DNA of 64,000 bases from positions 1 through 64,000 of the forward strand of contig JAMOBJ010000005.1 in NCBI GenBank assembly GCA_039908095.1. Reading direction: 5' to 3'. This DNA is from Nitrospirae bacterium YQR-1 (lineage in GTDB: Bacteria; Nitrospirota; Thermodesulfovibrionia; Thermodesulfovibrionales; Magnetobacteriaceae). This document shows positions 1-8,762 of this stretch, in pieces; the stretch's first letter is position 1, and each line of letters starts with the position of its first letter. The notes beneath the pieces are model-generated. The model searched no databases, was not told where the DNA came from, and worked only from the letters and a program-made list of their open reading frames with translations. The position numbers were made by a program, and so were the translations under genes.

Positions 1-88
1 ATAGTGTTGGTGCATTTTGCCTCTTTATATTATTGATTATACTTAGGCTAACATAAAAGTCGGGATTATTTCTATCAAAGTAAAGACT

Positions 89-233
89 AATTCCAGGCTG
101 CATTTATTCGATTAACTTTGTTGGCTTCGTCGAAAGCCCCTTGACGTCTCCCCTAAGGGGAATCCCCTGTGAGGGGAGGCGTCGCTTGTTCCTTGCCGCC
201 TGCGTTATACTTTTGAATTAGAATTGGAATTAT
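89..233. repeat. Dispersed palindromic element, copy A (near full length)
   Basis: The core, with TTAACTTTGTTGGC, CCTTGACGTCTCCCCT and two stacked hairpins (CCCCTaAGGGG-like and CCCCTgtgAGGGG), matches the copies at 35928 and 47534. The ends are variants: TAATTCCAGGCTGC on the left and, on the right, the complement of TAATTCCAATTCTAATTC. The right end overlaps the 3' end of the minus-strand 3D-domain gene and supplies its last residues and stop. No transposase is present, so a non-autonomous MITE- or REP-like element is inferred. Confidence 0.8.
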
Positions 234-684
234 AGTAATACACCCTGAGAGTTTGCCTTCCGAAGTCCATGGCCTCCTCAGTTGTATCAAAAAACACGTC
301 TATCATTTTACCCTTAATCTTGCTGCCGGTGTCCTCGGCTATCCGCCAGCCGATTCCCTCTATATACACAAGAGAACCAATCGGGATTATCGCAGGGTCA
401 ACCGCCACGGTTCTGTACTTATGTGGTGTTGTGCCGCTTTTTGTCAGGCGAAAGCGGCTCCACTTACCTGTGCTCCTTAAAGATACATCATAGGCGGTTA
501 CCTCAAACTCGCCTTTTTCTAAATCTGTAAGAAAAGATGTTTCCAACGTGTTTATTTTTCTCGATAATTGCACATTTTTTTGTGTTAAAACCGACACCGT
601 ATCAAAGTGGTGCATGCCAACCAGAAACAGAATTATTGCCAACATCCCCGCAGACATCGAAAAACAGCTTAGTCGCATTTGCAT
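205..684 (-). CDS. 3D-domain protein (MltA-type barrel), membrane-anchored
   Basis: A 159-residue protein with an N-terminal hydrophobic segment (about residues 10-26, a membrane anchor or uncleaved signal) and a short polar linker. Residues about 60-150 form a 3D domain, with the pattern VTAY..., VAVDP..IPIGS.VYI and a later AEDTGS..KG..IDVFF run carrying the Asp residues that name the family. Such domains occur in MltA lytic transglycosylases and in YuiC/RpfB-like wall enzymes, so a role in peptidoglycan cleavage in the envelope is likely but not proven. The last eight residues (NSNSNSKV) and the stop lie inside repeat copy A, so the native C-terminus may have been replaced. The start follows a GGGGGT ribosome-binding-like stretch. 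Confidence 0.8.
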   Translation of the reverse strand: MQMRLSCFSMSAGMLAIILFLVGMHHFDTVSVLTQKNVQLSRKINTLETSFLTDLEKGEFEVTAYDVSLRSTGKWSRFRLTKSGTTPHKYRTVAVDPAIIPIGSLVYIEGIGWRIAEDTGSKIKGKMIDVFFDTTEEAMDFGRQTLRVYYYNSNSNSKV

Positions 685-1038
685 AATTGTTACCCCCGTT
701 TTTGCCTGTGATTACAAAACATACATTGCGCTTATCACAGTTTTAGGTTATGAAACCTATTTTATTGCAGTTACTATATATATGCAATATTCATGCCGGA
801 TGATGAATATGCTGATAAATAATTCATAAATCCATGTTTTGATAAGATTTTAAAGATACAGATTTAAGAAAAAGACTTTAAATTTGAGGCTTTTTTGCAA
901 CAGTTGAGTAACCTGTTTAAATATAAGGGTTAACCGGCTTGTTAAATGGCTGTATCACACAAATACCGCCGCCACGGATAATCATTTTATGTTGCATTTT
1001 TGCAACAAACGTAGAGTGATGTAAAAAAAACTATCTCT
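685..1038. other. Gene-poor interval with two small inverted repeats
   Basis: No convincing ORF is seen. An 8-bp inverted repeat ATATTCAT/ATGAATAT lies at 787-810, upstream of the 3D gene. A small GTTGCA/TGCAAC hairpin lies near 992-1007, downstream of the tetR-type gene but without a clear T-run. Either could be an operator or a weak terminator; nothing else stands out. Confidence 0.4.
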
Positions 1039-1602
1039 TTAAACATTAATAATGTCGGCAAATAATTTTCCATTCTGTTTGATCTCAGTATCATCAACAC
1101 TCCGTCCTTTTATAATTTCCTCTAAAACAAAAAAAGCATATGCCCCATGTAGGGTGGCAGCTGCAAAGTTGACAGCTTCTGTGTGTTCCAAAATACCGGT
1201 TTTTTTTATACAGTCTGTTAATAGTGTTTCTATATCGGTAAAATAACATTTGCTCATCTGTGCAACCTCCTTGTTTTTATAAGACTGCGAGAGCACAATG
1301 GTTTGTATTTTTTTACTGCTCTGAAAATGCTTAAATAGTCTGCTCCAAAGTCCTGAAATTATTTCCCTTTTAGACAAACCATCAGTCTGTTTGTACATTT
1401 CCTCTGCATATGGCGGTTTTAGATAACTCTCCAGTATTTCTGTAAAAAGCTTCTCTTTTGTTAAAAAATATCTGAAGACGGTTAGTTCGCAAACACCTGC
1501 TTCTTTAGCAACCTCACGGGTTGTCGCAGAGGTATAGCCCTTATACGAAAATAACTCTGTGGCAGCCTGTAGTATTTTTTCCTTTGTTGTGGGTTTTTTC
1601 AT
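1039..1602 (-). CDS. TetR/AcrR family transcriptional regulator
   Basis: A 187-residue protein of typical TetR length. Residues about 8-55 form the helix-turn-helix: KEKILQAATELFSYKGY, then TTREVAKEAGV and the recognition-helix signature TVFRYFLTKEKLF. The rest is helical and should form the ligand-binding dimer domain (about residues 80-187); its ligand cannot be read from sequence. It lies 57 bp downstream of pyrE on the same strand and is probably transcribed separately or from the pyrE promoter. TetR proteins usually repress nearby efflux or lipid genes, but no such neighbour is obvious here, so the target is unknown. Confidence 0.9.
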   Translation of the reverse strand: MKKPTTKEKILQAATELFSYKGYTSATTREVAKEAGVCELTVFRYFLTKEKLFTEILESYLKPPYAEEMYKQTDGLSKREIISGLWSRLFKHFQSSKKIQTIVLSQSYKNKEVAQMSKCYFTDIETLLTDCIKKTGILEHTEAVNFAAATLHGAYAFFVLEEIIKGRSVDDTEIKQNGKLFADIINV

Positions 1603-1659
1603 AACATGTCACTTCTGTATTGTACTATAAAACTGGAGGTTGAGTGTGGCGTGAGTTTC

Positions 1660-2328
1660 TCAGGAGGTAATATCTTCTATAAAATGAAAACCCCTTTTTT
1701 CGTGCCAGCCTTTAGGGTTGTTTATATAAAACAGTATCTCATCCTTTTCAGAATCTTTAACAAGGTCCATCTTAACCCAGCTTTGGATTGCCGCCGACAT
1801 AGTGCACAGATGGTGCAAAGACACCCCCATGGAGTTTAAAAAATCGGCCCCGCCCTGTTCTCTGTCAAAAATAACAAGACAGTGGTTGACGATAAGGCCG
1901 TTTTCCCTTAAACCGGATACAAATTTCTCTTTACTGCCGCCGTCAGTTATAAGGTCTTCAATTAAAAGCACACTCTGCCCTATCCTCACCGTCCCCTCAA
2001 CCACGCTTCCCATACCATGCTGCTTTGGGCTCTTTCTAACATACACCATCGGCTTGGCAAGTCGATGGGCAATGTAAGCGGCAAATGGAATTCCTGCAGT
2101 TTCCCCGCCTGCTATTAAATCAGCCTCCAGTGCATTTTCAACGTGTATCCAGTGGCAAAATGCCGATATGATGTCCATAGCAGGCGCATCAGAGATCAAA
2201 GCCCTGCAATTTACGTATATAGGGCTGTAGTTGCCGGAGGTAAGTTTAAATGGGCTATCCAGCGATACCCGCACAGCCTTCGTCTCCCACAAGAGCCTTG
2301 CCGTCATGCTTTCTATTAAATCTATCAT
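1660..2328 (-). CDS. pyrE: Orotate phosphoribosyltransferase
   Basis: Makes orotidine 5'-phosphate from orotate and PRPP, the fifth step of pyrimidine synthesis, in the cytoplasm. The protein has the substrate motif KLTSGNYSPIYVNCR near the N-terminus and the PRPP-binding loop VLLIEDLITDGGSK (about residues 120-133). The basic flexible-loop region YVRKSPKQHG is also present. The ATG at 2328 (MIDLIESM) is chosen because it fits the family. The open frame runs 15 codons further up, but those residues (CFCYCRDAG-like) do not resemble OPRT. At 222 residues it is longer than E. coli PyrE (213), like the alphaproteobacterial-type enzyme, with a C-terminal extension after residue 170. Confidence 0.93.
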   Translation of the reverse strand: MIDLIESMTARLLWETKAVRVSLDSPFKLTSGNYSPIYVNCRALISDAPAMDIISAFCHWIHVENALEADLIAGGETAGIPFAAYIAHRLAKPMVYVRKSPKQHGMGSVVEGTVRIGQSVLLIEDLITDGGSKEKFVSGLRENGLIVNHCLVIFDREQGGADFLNSMGVSLHHLCTMSAAIQSWVKMDLVKDSEKDEILFYINNPKGWHEKRGFHFIEDITS

Positions 2329-2430
2329 ACCTGCGTCTCTACAATAACAGAAACCCGGCAGGAAAAACAACAATTTTCTAAAGCAGATAAAGACAGACGG
2401 GGTAAATAAAAACTCATTCCGCTAACATTG

Positions 2431-2766
2431 TCAGTCATCCCCGGGCGGCGTTACAGAGACTTTAATTTCAATTATCAATATGTCCAGCAATTTGGAGAGT
2501 TCCTCAGCCTCCTGAGGTCTCATCCCCCTACGTTCTTTACTTACCGCTCTGGTTCTAATGACATTTATCTTATGTTGATACAGGGTTACGTCTTTCAGTG
2601 CCAAAGTCTTAGCGGTCTTTCCCTCATCTAAAACTCTCTGAGCCTCTGCAAGTTTTGCTGAAACTTCCTGATTTCTGACCGTGGCTTTTATAGCCGAAAA
2701 CTGTGCCTCTGATACGTCTGTAAACATAATTAATATTAAAAGCATTAAAACACACGCTGTTTTCAT
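2431..2766 (-). CDS. Small secreted protein of unknown function
   Basis: 111 residues. Residues 1-21 look like a Sec signal peptide (MKTACVLMLLILIMFTDVSEA, with AxA-like cleavage before QFS). The mature part is highly helical and charged, with heptad-like spacing (VSAKLAEAQRVLDEGKTAK; EAEELSKLLDILIIEIKVS), so a short periplasmic coiled coil is likely. It is not recognised as a known family. It starts 3 bp downstream of the phosphoesterase stop and is probably cotranscribed with it. Confidence 0.6.
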   Translation of the reverse strand: MKTACVLMLLILIMFTDVSEAQFSAIKATVRNQEVSAKLAEAQRVLDEGKTAKTLALKDVTLYQHKINVIRTRAVSKERRGMRPQEAEELSKLLDILIIEIKVSVTPPGDD

Positions 2767-2769
2767 ATA

Positions 2770-3657
2770 TTACTCTCCATAGAGGGTTATAAGTGTCACC
2801 TCAGGCGGGCAGTTATAGCGAAGGGGCACTATGTTGATTCCGATTCCGTTTGTAACACATGTTTGACGGCTGTCATCTTTAATAATACCTCTTAAGTACT
2901 TCTGTCCCATTGTGGACGGCAGAAACGGCGAACCAACAATTGGAAGTACCACCTGCCCGCCGTGGGTATGCCCTGAGAGTACAACATCCACCCTCTTTCT
3001 ATGTGCCTCTATCTCCACATTGATATCCGGGTTATGGCTTAACAAAACCTTAACGGTATCATCCCTAAGCCCCTTAAAAGCATCTCTGAGGGAGCAGGAC
3101 TTTTCCCAGTAATCATCAACACCCAGGATGTCTATCTGTCCGCCGTCACCTGCTAAGGTGACGTTTTCGTTCCTAAGCCATTTTACACCTAATTGCCGCT
3201 CAAAGGTGGAGTAAATTGCATCAATCGCCTCCTTGCCGCACCAGAAGTCGTGGTTTCCTAAAACCCCGTAAATCCCTAACGGTGCACTGAGCCCTTTAAG
3301 TGCCCGTGCACAACTATCGACATATTTTACATCAAACTTTTCCAGACTTTCGCTTTTGCTGCCCCCGACCTCATTTGTGCCGGTTACAAAATCCCCTGTT
3401 AAGGCTATCATATCCGGCCTCTCCCTCATAGCCATTTCCCTTGCTTTTGAAATAACAGCCTCACCGACTAAAAAAGAACTGTGAAAATCACTTAGAAGTG
3501 CTATCTTAAAGCCTCTGAAAAATAACGGCAAATTGCGTATTTTTAAATCCGCCCTGCTAAGCTGTAACTGATACCTTGTTGTATTATAAAAGCCCTTCAG
3601 TCCGGTAAACAACATGCCGCCCCTTAAGAGGTTAACCAAAAAAGCCCTTCTTGTCAT
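2770..3657 (-). CDS. Tat-type calcineurin-like metallophosphoesterase (YkuE/LpxG-like)
   Basis: 295 residues. The N-terminus MTRRAFLVNLL carries a twin-arginine-like RRxFL signal followed by a hydrophobic stretch, as in B. subtilis YkuE. The metal-binding signatures of the family are present in order: LLSDFHSS, GDFV, GNHDFW, LLSHNPD and SGHTHGGQ. Members act on cell-surface or lipid-A-type phosphoesters (UDP-diacylglucosamine in LpxG), usually at the membrane face. The exact substrate is not decidable from sequence. It lies just downstream of murA on the same strand, which fits an envelope role. Confidence 0.88.
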   Translation of the reverse strand: MTRRAFLVNLLRGGMLFTGLKGFYNTTRYQLQLSRADLKIRNLPLFFRGFKIALLSDFHSSFLVGEAVISKAREMAMRERPDMIALTGDFVTGTNEVGGSKSESLEKFDVKYVDSCARALKGLSAPLGIYGVLGNHDFWCGKEAIDAIYSTFERQLGVKWLRNENVTLAGDGGQIDILGVDDYWEKSCSLRDAFKGLRDDTVKVLLSHNPDINVEIEAHRKRVDVVLSGHTHGGQVVLPIVGSPFLPSTMGQKYLRGIIKDDSRQTCVTNGIGINIVPLRYNCPPEVTLITLYGE

Positions 3658-3672
3658 AATAACGCAATAATT

Positions 3673-4932
3673 CTATTGCCTGATTCTCTGAATATCAGCC
3701 CCAATACTTGAAAGCTTAGCCTCTATTTTTTCATAGCCGCGGTCAAGATGGTAAATTCTGTCTATTACAGTCTCACCGGAAGCGGCAAGTGCCGCTACTA
3801 CCAGGGATGCACTTGCCCTGAGGTCGGTTGCCATAACCTGAGCACCCAGTAGCTTGCTTACACCCTTTACGGTAGCCACATTATCCTCAGCCTCAATGTT
3901 GGCCCCCATTCGCCTTAATTCGGCCACATGCATAAAACGGTTTTCAAAAATTGTCTCTCTGATGACACTAGTTCCGTCCGCCACACACATCATGGCCATA
4001 AGCTGTGCCTGCATGTCTGTGGGAAAGCCCGGATATGGCTGTGTTCTAATATCTGTAGCCTTAAGAGTGCCCGATTGCGGCCCTGTTACTCTGAGTCCTC
4101 CGGAGTCTTCTTTTATTACAATGCCGGTCTCTCTGAATTTTTCCATCACCAGTCCAACATGTGAAACCTCACAGTTTTTAATCAGGATGTCACCGCCGGT
4201 TATTCCGGCAAAGGCCATAAAAGTGCCGGTCTCTATCCTGTCGGGTATCACTCTGTGATTGGCGGGTTTCAACTCTTTCACTCCCTCGATTTCTATAATG
4301 GATGAGCCTGCGCCTGTTATATGAGCTCCCATCTGAATTAAAGCTGCTGCAAGGTCACATACTTCCGGTTCACGGGCTGCATTTTCAAGCCGTGTTACTC
4401 CATCTGCAAACACGGCGGCCATCATTAAATTTTCCGTACCTGTTACCGTCACCGTGTCAAATGGTATTGTGGCGCCCTTAAGCCGCTTAGCCTTTGCAAT
4501 TACGTATCCCTGTGAGAGGGTTATATCCGCCCCCATTTTCTCAAGCCCCATCAGGTGAAGGTTTATCGGCCTTGCCCCTATGGCGCATCCTCCGGGAAGT
4601 GACACTTTTGCATAACCAAAACGCGCCATAAGCGGCCCAAGGGTCAACACCGATGCCCTCATGGTCTTTACAAGCTCATAAGGTGCCTCCACTGTTTCCA
4701 CCCCGCCGGTATTTATCCTCAGAGCCGCTCCATCCCTGCTAACCTCCCCCCCCATACTCTGAAGCACTGTTGACATGGTTTTTATGTCTTTTAAATCAGG
4801 GATGTTGTACAGGATGTTTTGTGCAGGGCTTAATATCGTTGCAGCCATGATGGGAAGCGCTGCATTCTTTGCTCCGCTTATCTCCACCTCCCCATGAAGT
4901 TTCCCGCCCCCTCTTATTAATAACTTATCCAT
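3673..4932 (-). CDS. murA: UDP-N-acetylglucosamine 1-carboxyvinyltransferase
   Basis: Transfers enolpyruvate from PEP to UDP-GlcNAc, the first committed step of peptidoglycan synthesis, in the cytoplasm. 419 residues, standard length. The N-terminal motif [18 protein letters not shown] and the catalytic-loop motif [15 protein letters not shown] are intact. The active-site Cys is present, so a fosfomycin-sensitive type is expected. It is the first of a tight minus-strand run with the phosphoesterase (15 bp gap), and the DVU0298-like gene lies 13 bp upstream. Confidence 0.97.
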   Translation of the reverse strand: MDKLLIRGGGKLHGEVEISGAKNAALPIMAATILSPAQNILYNIPDLKDIKTMSTVLQSMGGEVSRDGAALRINTGGVETVEAPYELVKTMRASVLTLGPLMARFGYAKVSLPGGCAIGARPINLHLMGLEKMGADITLSQGYVIAKAKRLKGATIPFDTVTVTGTENLMMAAVFADGVTRLENAAREPEVCDLAAALIQMGAHITGAGSSIIEIEGVKELKPANHRVIPDRIETGTFMAFAGITGGDILIKNCEVSHVGLVMEKFRETGIVIKEDSGGLRVTGPQSGTLKATDIRTQPYPGFPTDMQAQLMAMMCVADGTSVIRETIFENRFMHVAELRRMGANIEAEDNVATVKGVSKLLGAQVMATDLRASASLVVAALAASGETVIDRIYHLDRGYEKIEAKLSSIGADIQRIRQ

Positions 4933-4945
4933 TTATTCTCCCTTT

Positions 4946-5638
4946 TTATGGAAATAACTCTTTGGTCATCTCTGATATTGTTAACGTCCTGAGTCTGTTG
5001 TCATAGTAAACAGTTACGAGTTCATGTCTTTGTTTAACCTGAGACAATACATCATCCAGCCCTGTCATGCCAAGCCTTTTGGCTGCAATTACCGCATTTA
5101 CACACACATCTGCTTCTCTATGCAGAAAGCACTCTTTCACCAGTATGTAGGGAAAATCGGCGATGTACTCTTTGTGAATCTCTCCAATTCGTCCAATAGC
5201 ATACAGCACACCGGCAAGAAAAATATTATCTTCAGTCTCTGAATGTGAGTAGCCGACAATTATGGCCGGTATGTCTGTAAATGGCCTTGGATTTTCCCTA
5301 ACCACCTCACCCAGTATCTCAGGCACCATCCACGGGATTGTGCCCGACTCGTCACTCATATTCCAGATAAGCCTCTGCACCTGACCGCGCGCCTCCTGTG
5401 AGTCCGTCTCCGCCATGCGCCCTATTATCTGACCGGTTAACAACGCCGCCTTCCAACTGCCCTCCAATGTCTTATCGTAAGACATAGACACCAATGCACT
5501 CAGCACTCTTTTGTCTTCTTTTACAAATTCCTCTATTTCTGAGAACTCATTTCTCTCTATGTGGGCTTTTATCTTTTGTTTTAATTGCCTTATAGATATT
5601 TCGTTTTTTTTAAGATTCTTTAAAAAGCTCTCCATCAT
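4946..5638 (-). CDS. DVU0298-family HEAT-like repeat protein
   Basis: 230 residues, all helical. The motifs GSWKAALLTGQIIGRMAETD, RRLIWNMSDESGTIPW-like and PEILGEVVRENP match the uncharacterised DVU0298 family seen in sulfate reducers and Nitrospirota. The repeats resemble HEAT/PBS-lyase units, which usually act as protein-binding scaffolds. It sits between cobB/cbiA (its start abuts the cbiA stop) and murA, so it probably belongs to the same transcript. Its job is unknown. Confidence 0.7.
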   Translation of the reverse strand: MMESFLKNLKKNEISIRQLKQKIKAHIERNEFSEIEEFVKEDKRVLSALVSMSYDKTLEGSWKAALLTGQIIGRMAETDSQEARGQVQRLIWNMSDESGTIPWMVPEILGEVVRENPRPFTDIPAIIVGYSHSETEDNIFLAGVLYAIGRIGEIHKEYIADFPYILVKECFLHREADVCVNAVIAAKRLGMTGLDDVLSQVKQRHELVTVYYDNRLRTLTISEMTKELFP

Positions 5639-7024
5639 CTATCCCCCCCTTGCTCTTTTGTACTGCTCTGCGGCATTTATCATACCCTTTACCCATTCAT
5701 CAGCTCCAAGGGCGTGAAGGTGCGTGTAACAGGCAAATACATTTTTATAACATGCTCCATCCTGACCGTTAAAAATCCCCTTACCCCTTTTCATCTTTAA
5801 AGCAAAATCCAGTTGCCTTGAGCTTGAAACACTTACTCTTGAGTAGTGAAACTCATGTCCCCTAAGCAACACATTGTTAGCAAAAAACGGAGTTTCTTTA
5901 ACCGTTTCCACTACCGTGTATCCGTGTGCCTGAGGTTTTGCCTCCATTTCAAAGTCAAACGGAAAGATTCCGGTCATCGGATATCTTGTATCGCCGATGG
6001 TTATGCTGCTGCCAAGAAACATCAGTCCGCCACATTCGGCATAGACGGGAAGGCCATTCTCTATGGCCTCTTTTAGCTGTTTCCTGAAATCTGCATTTTC
6101 CGAGAGTTTTATAGCGTTTATTTCAGGAAAGCCGCCTCCGATATAAAGAGCATCCAGCTCGGGCAGCGTTGTTTGCGCAACAGCGCTTAACTCTATAAGC
6201 TTTGCACCTGCTTTTCTTAATTCATCCAGATTCTCAGGATAGTAGAACTGAAAAGCGGCGTCTTTTATAATGCCGATTATTACCTTTTCACTGTTGACAT
6301 ATACTGCCTCATCCGGCGGAGGGAGGCATAGTGTGTCTGTGTCCATGCCCACTTCCCATAGTTTATCGGTATCCACACAGTCCCTTACAAGCATACACAT
6401 CTCGTTAAGAGCCCTTTGAGCCTGTAAGTGTTCCTCGGCGGTTACAAGCCCCATGTGTCTTTCAGGCAAAAGGACTCTGGATACTTTTTTGAGCGCTCCA
6501 AGAACCGGTACACCGGAGTAGCCTTCCACTGCTTCAACGATAACCGACTCATGCCGCTGGTTTGACACATTGTTAAGCACAACGCCTTTTATTCTGACTC
6601 TGCGGTCAAACTCAACAATACCCTTTACAATTACACCCACAGTTGTAGTAACCTTTATGCAGTCAACAACAAGGATAACCGGTGCGTCAAGAAGTAAGGA
6701 AAGAGAGGCGGTGCTGAAAGTGCCCTTTGAGTCCACACCGTCATAGAGCCCCCTGTTTCCCTCTATTACAATGAAGTCGGCCTCCTTAGAGTTATTTGAT
6801 ATAGATTGCAGGATTTTGTCTTGCGGAATGATAAATGTATCAAGGTTATAACACTGCCGGCCGGCAGCCTGAGAGAGCCATCCGGCATCTATATAATCCG
6901 GACCCTTTTTAAAAGGAACAATGCGGCGCCGGCTGTCACTCCAGTGCTTTAAAAGCCCCAAAGACAGCGTAGTCTTCCCTGAGCCGCCCCTGAGGCCGCC
7001 TATTATCAGCCTGCCTACAGACAT
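5639..7024 (-). CDS. cbiA: Cobyrinate a,c-diamide synthase
   Basis: ATP- and glutamine-dependent amidation of cobyrinate at the a and c side chains in cobalamin synthesis. 461 residues. The N-terminal P-loop GGLRGGSGKTTLSLGLL begins the dethiobiotin-synthetase-like domain (residues 1-190). The C-terminal class-I glutamine amidotransferase domain follows: the LYIGGGFPE and YAECGGLMFLG stretch carries the catalytic Cys, and the late RGHEFHYS carries the His. The family is also called CobB in aerobic pathways; the anaerobic name is used because cbi genes lie nearby. The upstream gap 7025-7147 separates it from the DUF4143 ATPase. Confidence 0.92.
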   Translation of the reverse strand: MSVGRLIIGGLRGGSGKTTLSLGLLKHWSDSRRRIVPFKKGPDYIDAGWLSQAAGRQCYNLDTFIIPQDKILQSISNNSKEADFIVIEGNRGLYDGVDSKGTFSTASLSLLLDAPVILVVDCIKVTTTVGVIVKGIVEFDRRVRIKGVVLNNVSNQRHESVIVEAVEGYSGVPVLGALKKVSRVLLPERHMGLVTAEEHLQAQRALNEMCMLVRDCVDTDKLWEVGMDTDTLCLPPPDEAVYVNSEKVIIGIIKDAAFQFYYPENLDELRKAGAKLIELSAVAQTTLPELDALYIGGGFPEINAIKLSENADFRKQLKEAIENGLPVYAECGGLMFLGSSITIGDTRYPMTGIFPFDFEMEAKPQAHGYTVVETVKETPFFANNVLLRGHEFHYSRVSVSSSRQLDFALKMKRGKGIFNGQDGACYKNVFACYTHLHALGADEWVKGMINAAEQYKRARGG

Positions 7025-7109
7025 AAATATATGTTACAGAGAATTATTTTGTACATCTCTTCTATTTAACTATTTAGAAATAAAAAAAAGCAAATGGTTT
7101 TATGCCTGA

Positions 7110-7124
7110 TACTAATGCCAAGTA
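7110..7124. repeat. End-only fragment of the dispersed element
   Basis: AATGCCAAGTAGCAGTC differs by one base from the element end AATACCAAGTAGCAGTC. It lies between cbiA and the DUF4143 ATPase, and no internal element sequence follows. It could be a remnant of an excised or deleted copy, or chance. Confidence 0.45.
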
Positions 7125-7147
7125 GCAGTCCCCCTTTAAAGGACTTG

Positions 7148-8575
7148 TTAATCAAACAAAAGAAGAAAATGCGGAAGCGGGATGTAAAACAGGCAGTCTC
7201 TTTTTCCAAAGTCATCCCATTGTTTTGTAACTACGATGCCGTTTTGGTCAAACTGTTTACATAGTGTTCTTATAACCTTAAGTTGTCCTGCATTAATATT
7301 GTTTTTGTACTTAACCTCAACCGGTAAATATCTGCCGGCGCCGGCAGATACAATAAAATCAACCTCTCGTGTTTTATCCCTGTAGTAGCCGATATTAACA
7401 ACACCCTGCCATTTTTTAAGGGCATTGAATACGAGGTTTTCGGCATACAACCCCACTGTGGCCTCATCTTCTAAAAGCGTGTCACCTATACGCAGCACTG
7501 CGTTTCTGAGGGCAAGGTCTGTCAGATAACACTTAATGTTGCCACGTCGTGTGCTTATATAGCTTTTGCTGAACCGGTCAATATGACGAATCAGGTCTGT
7601 CATTTCAAGAAGCGGAAAGTATGTTTCTATTGTTGCCCGACTGACGCCCAAATCACTTGCTAATTTCTGAAAATTAATCTCACGTCCCGGATTTTCCAAA
7701 AGTGAAATATAAAACCTCTTGAGCATTTCCGGTTTTCTAAGCTCTACCGTCAGCACAAGGTCCTCAAGAATCACTTTTTTTACCTGATTGTCAAACAGGT
7801 ACGATTGTTTGGTTTCCCAGTCGGGCAGGCTCCAGACCTCCGGAAAACCTCCCTCTTTCAGAAATATCTCAAAATAGTATGAAATGTTATCTCTTAAATG
7901 CTCTTCAATCTGAGGAACGTGAACTTCCTCAAGGTCTGCATACTTAAAATGTTCTGATAACATTCCCTGAATAGTTTTACCGGTCTTATATATATTATTC
8001 AAAACAACTGAAAGATCAAGATTATGATACAACAGAAATTCCCTGAATGAAAACGGCAGCACATGGAAATCCTTAATGCGGCCAAGAAGACTTTCCCTGC
8101 TTTTTTTAAATATTGGAGTTGTGGCTGACCCTGAGATGCAAAACCGTATCGGATAGTCAAGATCGTAGTATTTCTTTAAGAAAAGCTCCCAACCGGGGAA
8201 ACGCTGAATTTCATCCAAAAACACATATGTTGTGTCAGGGGCATCCATGCTGACACTGTGTTCCATGAGGGCTGTGAAAAACTTATCATGGTCTGTATTG
8301 GTAAGGAGTAGGGCCGGATCGTCCATTGAATAGTAAATTAGTCTCTGCGGGTGTACTCCCTCAGCAATTAGTTTTTTGATTGTTTGGCGAATAAGAGTAC
8401 TTTTCCCGACACGGCGGGGCCCGGTTATTGAAATAATCTGAGGTACATTTTTAAGTGCAAAAAAAATGTCTTCAAAAACCGGACGTTTAAACTGTGGCAG
8501 GTGCTTAAAAGCATTATCAACATTGCCATCTTGCCGCCACGGATTATATGGCGCTAATAAGTTACTAATATTCAT
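7148..8575 (-). CDS. AAA ATPase with C-terminal DUF4143 domain
   Basis: 475 residues. The P-loop SITGPRRVGKSTLIRQ (about residues 50-65), a Walker B with TYVFLDEIQRFPGWE and a sensor SGSATT place it in the archaeal-type ATPase/AAA_14 family. The C-terminal half has the DUF4143 nuclease-like part with YYRDKTREVDFIV and PVEVKYKN, which matches the D-ExK core of PD-(D/E)XK enzymes. The biological role is unknown. Such genes are often scattered accessory genes in Nitrospirota and archaea. It stands alone, with flanking gaps of about 120 and 190 bp. Confidence 0.88.
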   Translation of the reverse strand: MNISNLLAPYNPWRQDGNVDNAFKHLPQFKRPVFEDIFFALKNVPQIISITGPRRVGKSTLIRQTIKKLIAEGVHPQRLIYYSMDDPALLLTNTDHDKFFTALMEHSVSMDAPDTTYVFLDEIQRFPGWELFLKKYYDLDYPIRFCISGSATTPIFKKSRESLLGRIKDFHVLPFSFREFLLYHNLDLSVVLNNIYKTGKTIQGMLSEHFKYADLEEVHVPQIEEHLRDNISYYFEIFLKEGGFPEVWSLPDWETKQSYLFDNQVKKVILEDLVLTVELRKPEMLKRFYISLLENPGREINFQKLASDLGVSRATIETYFPLLEMTDLIRHIDRFSKSYISTRRGNIKCYLTDLALRNAVLRIGDTLLEDEATVGLYAENLVFNALKKWQGVVNIGYYRDKTREVDFIVSAGAGRYLPVEVKYKNNINAGQLKVIRTLCKQFDQNGIVVTKQWDDFGKRDCLFYIPLPHFLLLFD

Positions 8576-8762
8576 AAATTTCTTGTCGTTTTATGTATGT
8601 TATATATAGCATAAATGGATACTTTTAGCAAATGCCTTTAAATTGAAATAAAAAAAATAACCATGAAAATTCGTGCTTATTGAAAAGGCATTTTTTAAGG
8701 GATGGAAGTCTGGTTCTTTATGATGTAACATCAACGTGTGTTGAAGGCGTAACTTGTACATA
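8576..8762. other. Intergenic gap with a 10-bp inverted repeat
   Basis: Nothing coding is seen. AAATGCCTTT near 8631 is complementary to AAAGGCATTT near 8683. The arms are about 45 nt apart, and a T-run follows the second arm on the plus strand. The spacing is long for an intrinsic terminator, so a role is doubtful. Confidence 0.3.

Noticed and set aside
2374..2430. Possible separate leader or start for pyrE further upstream
   Set aside because: The in-frame codons before 2328 are Cys/Phe-rich and unlike OPRT; the gap shows no clear promoter.
7148..8575. DUF4143 ATPase as part of a defence system
   Set aside because: It stands alone with no nuclease, methylase or toxin partner nearby; such ATPases are common single genes.
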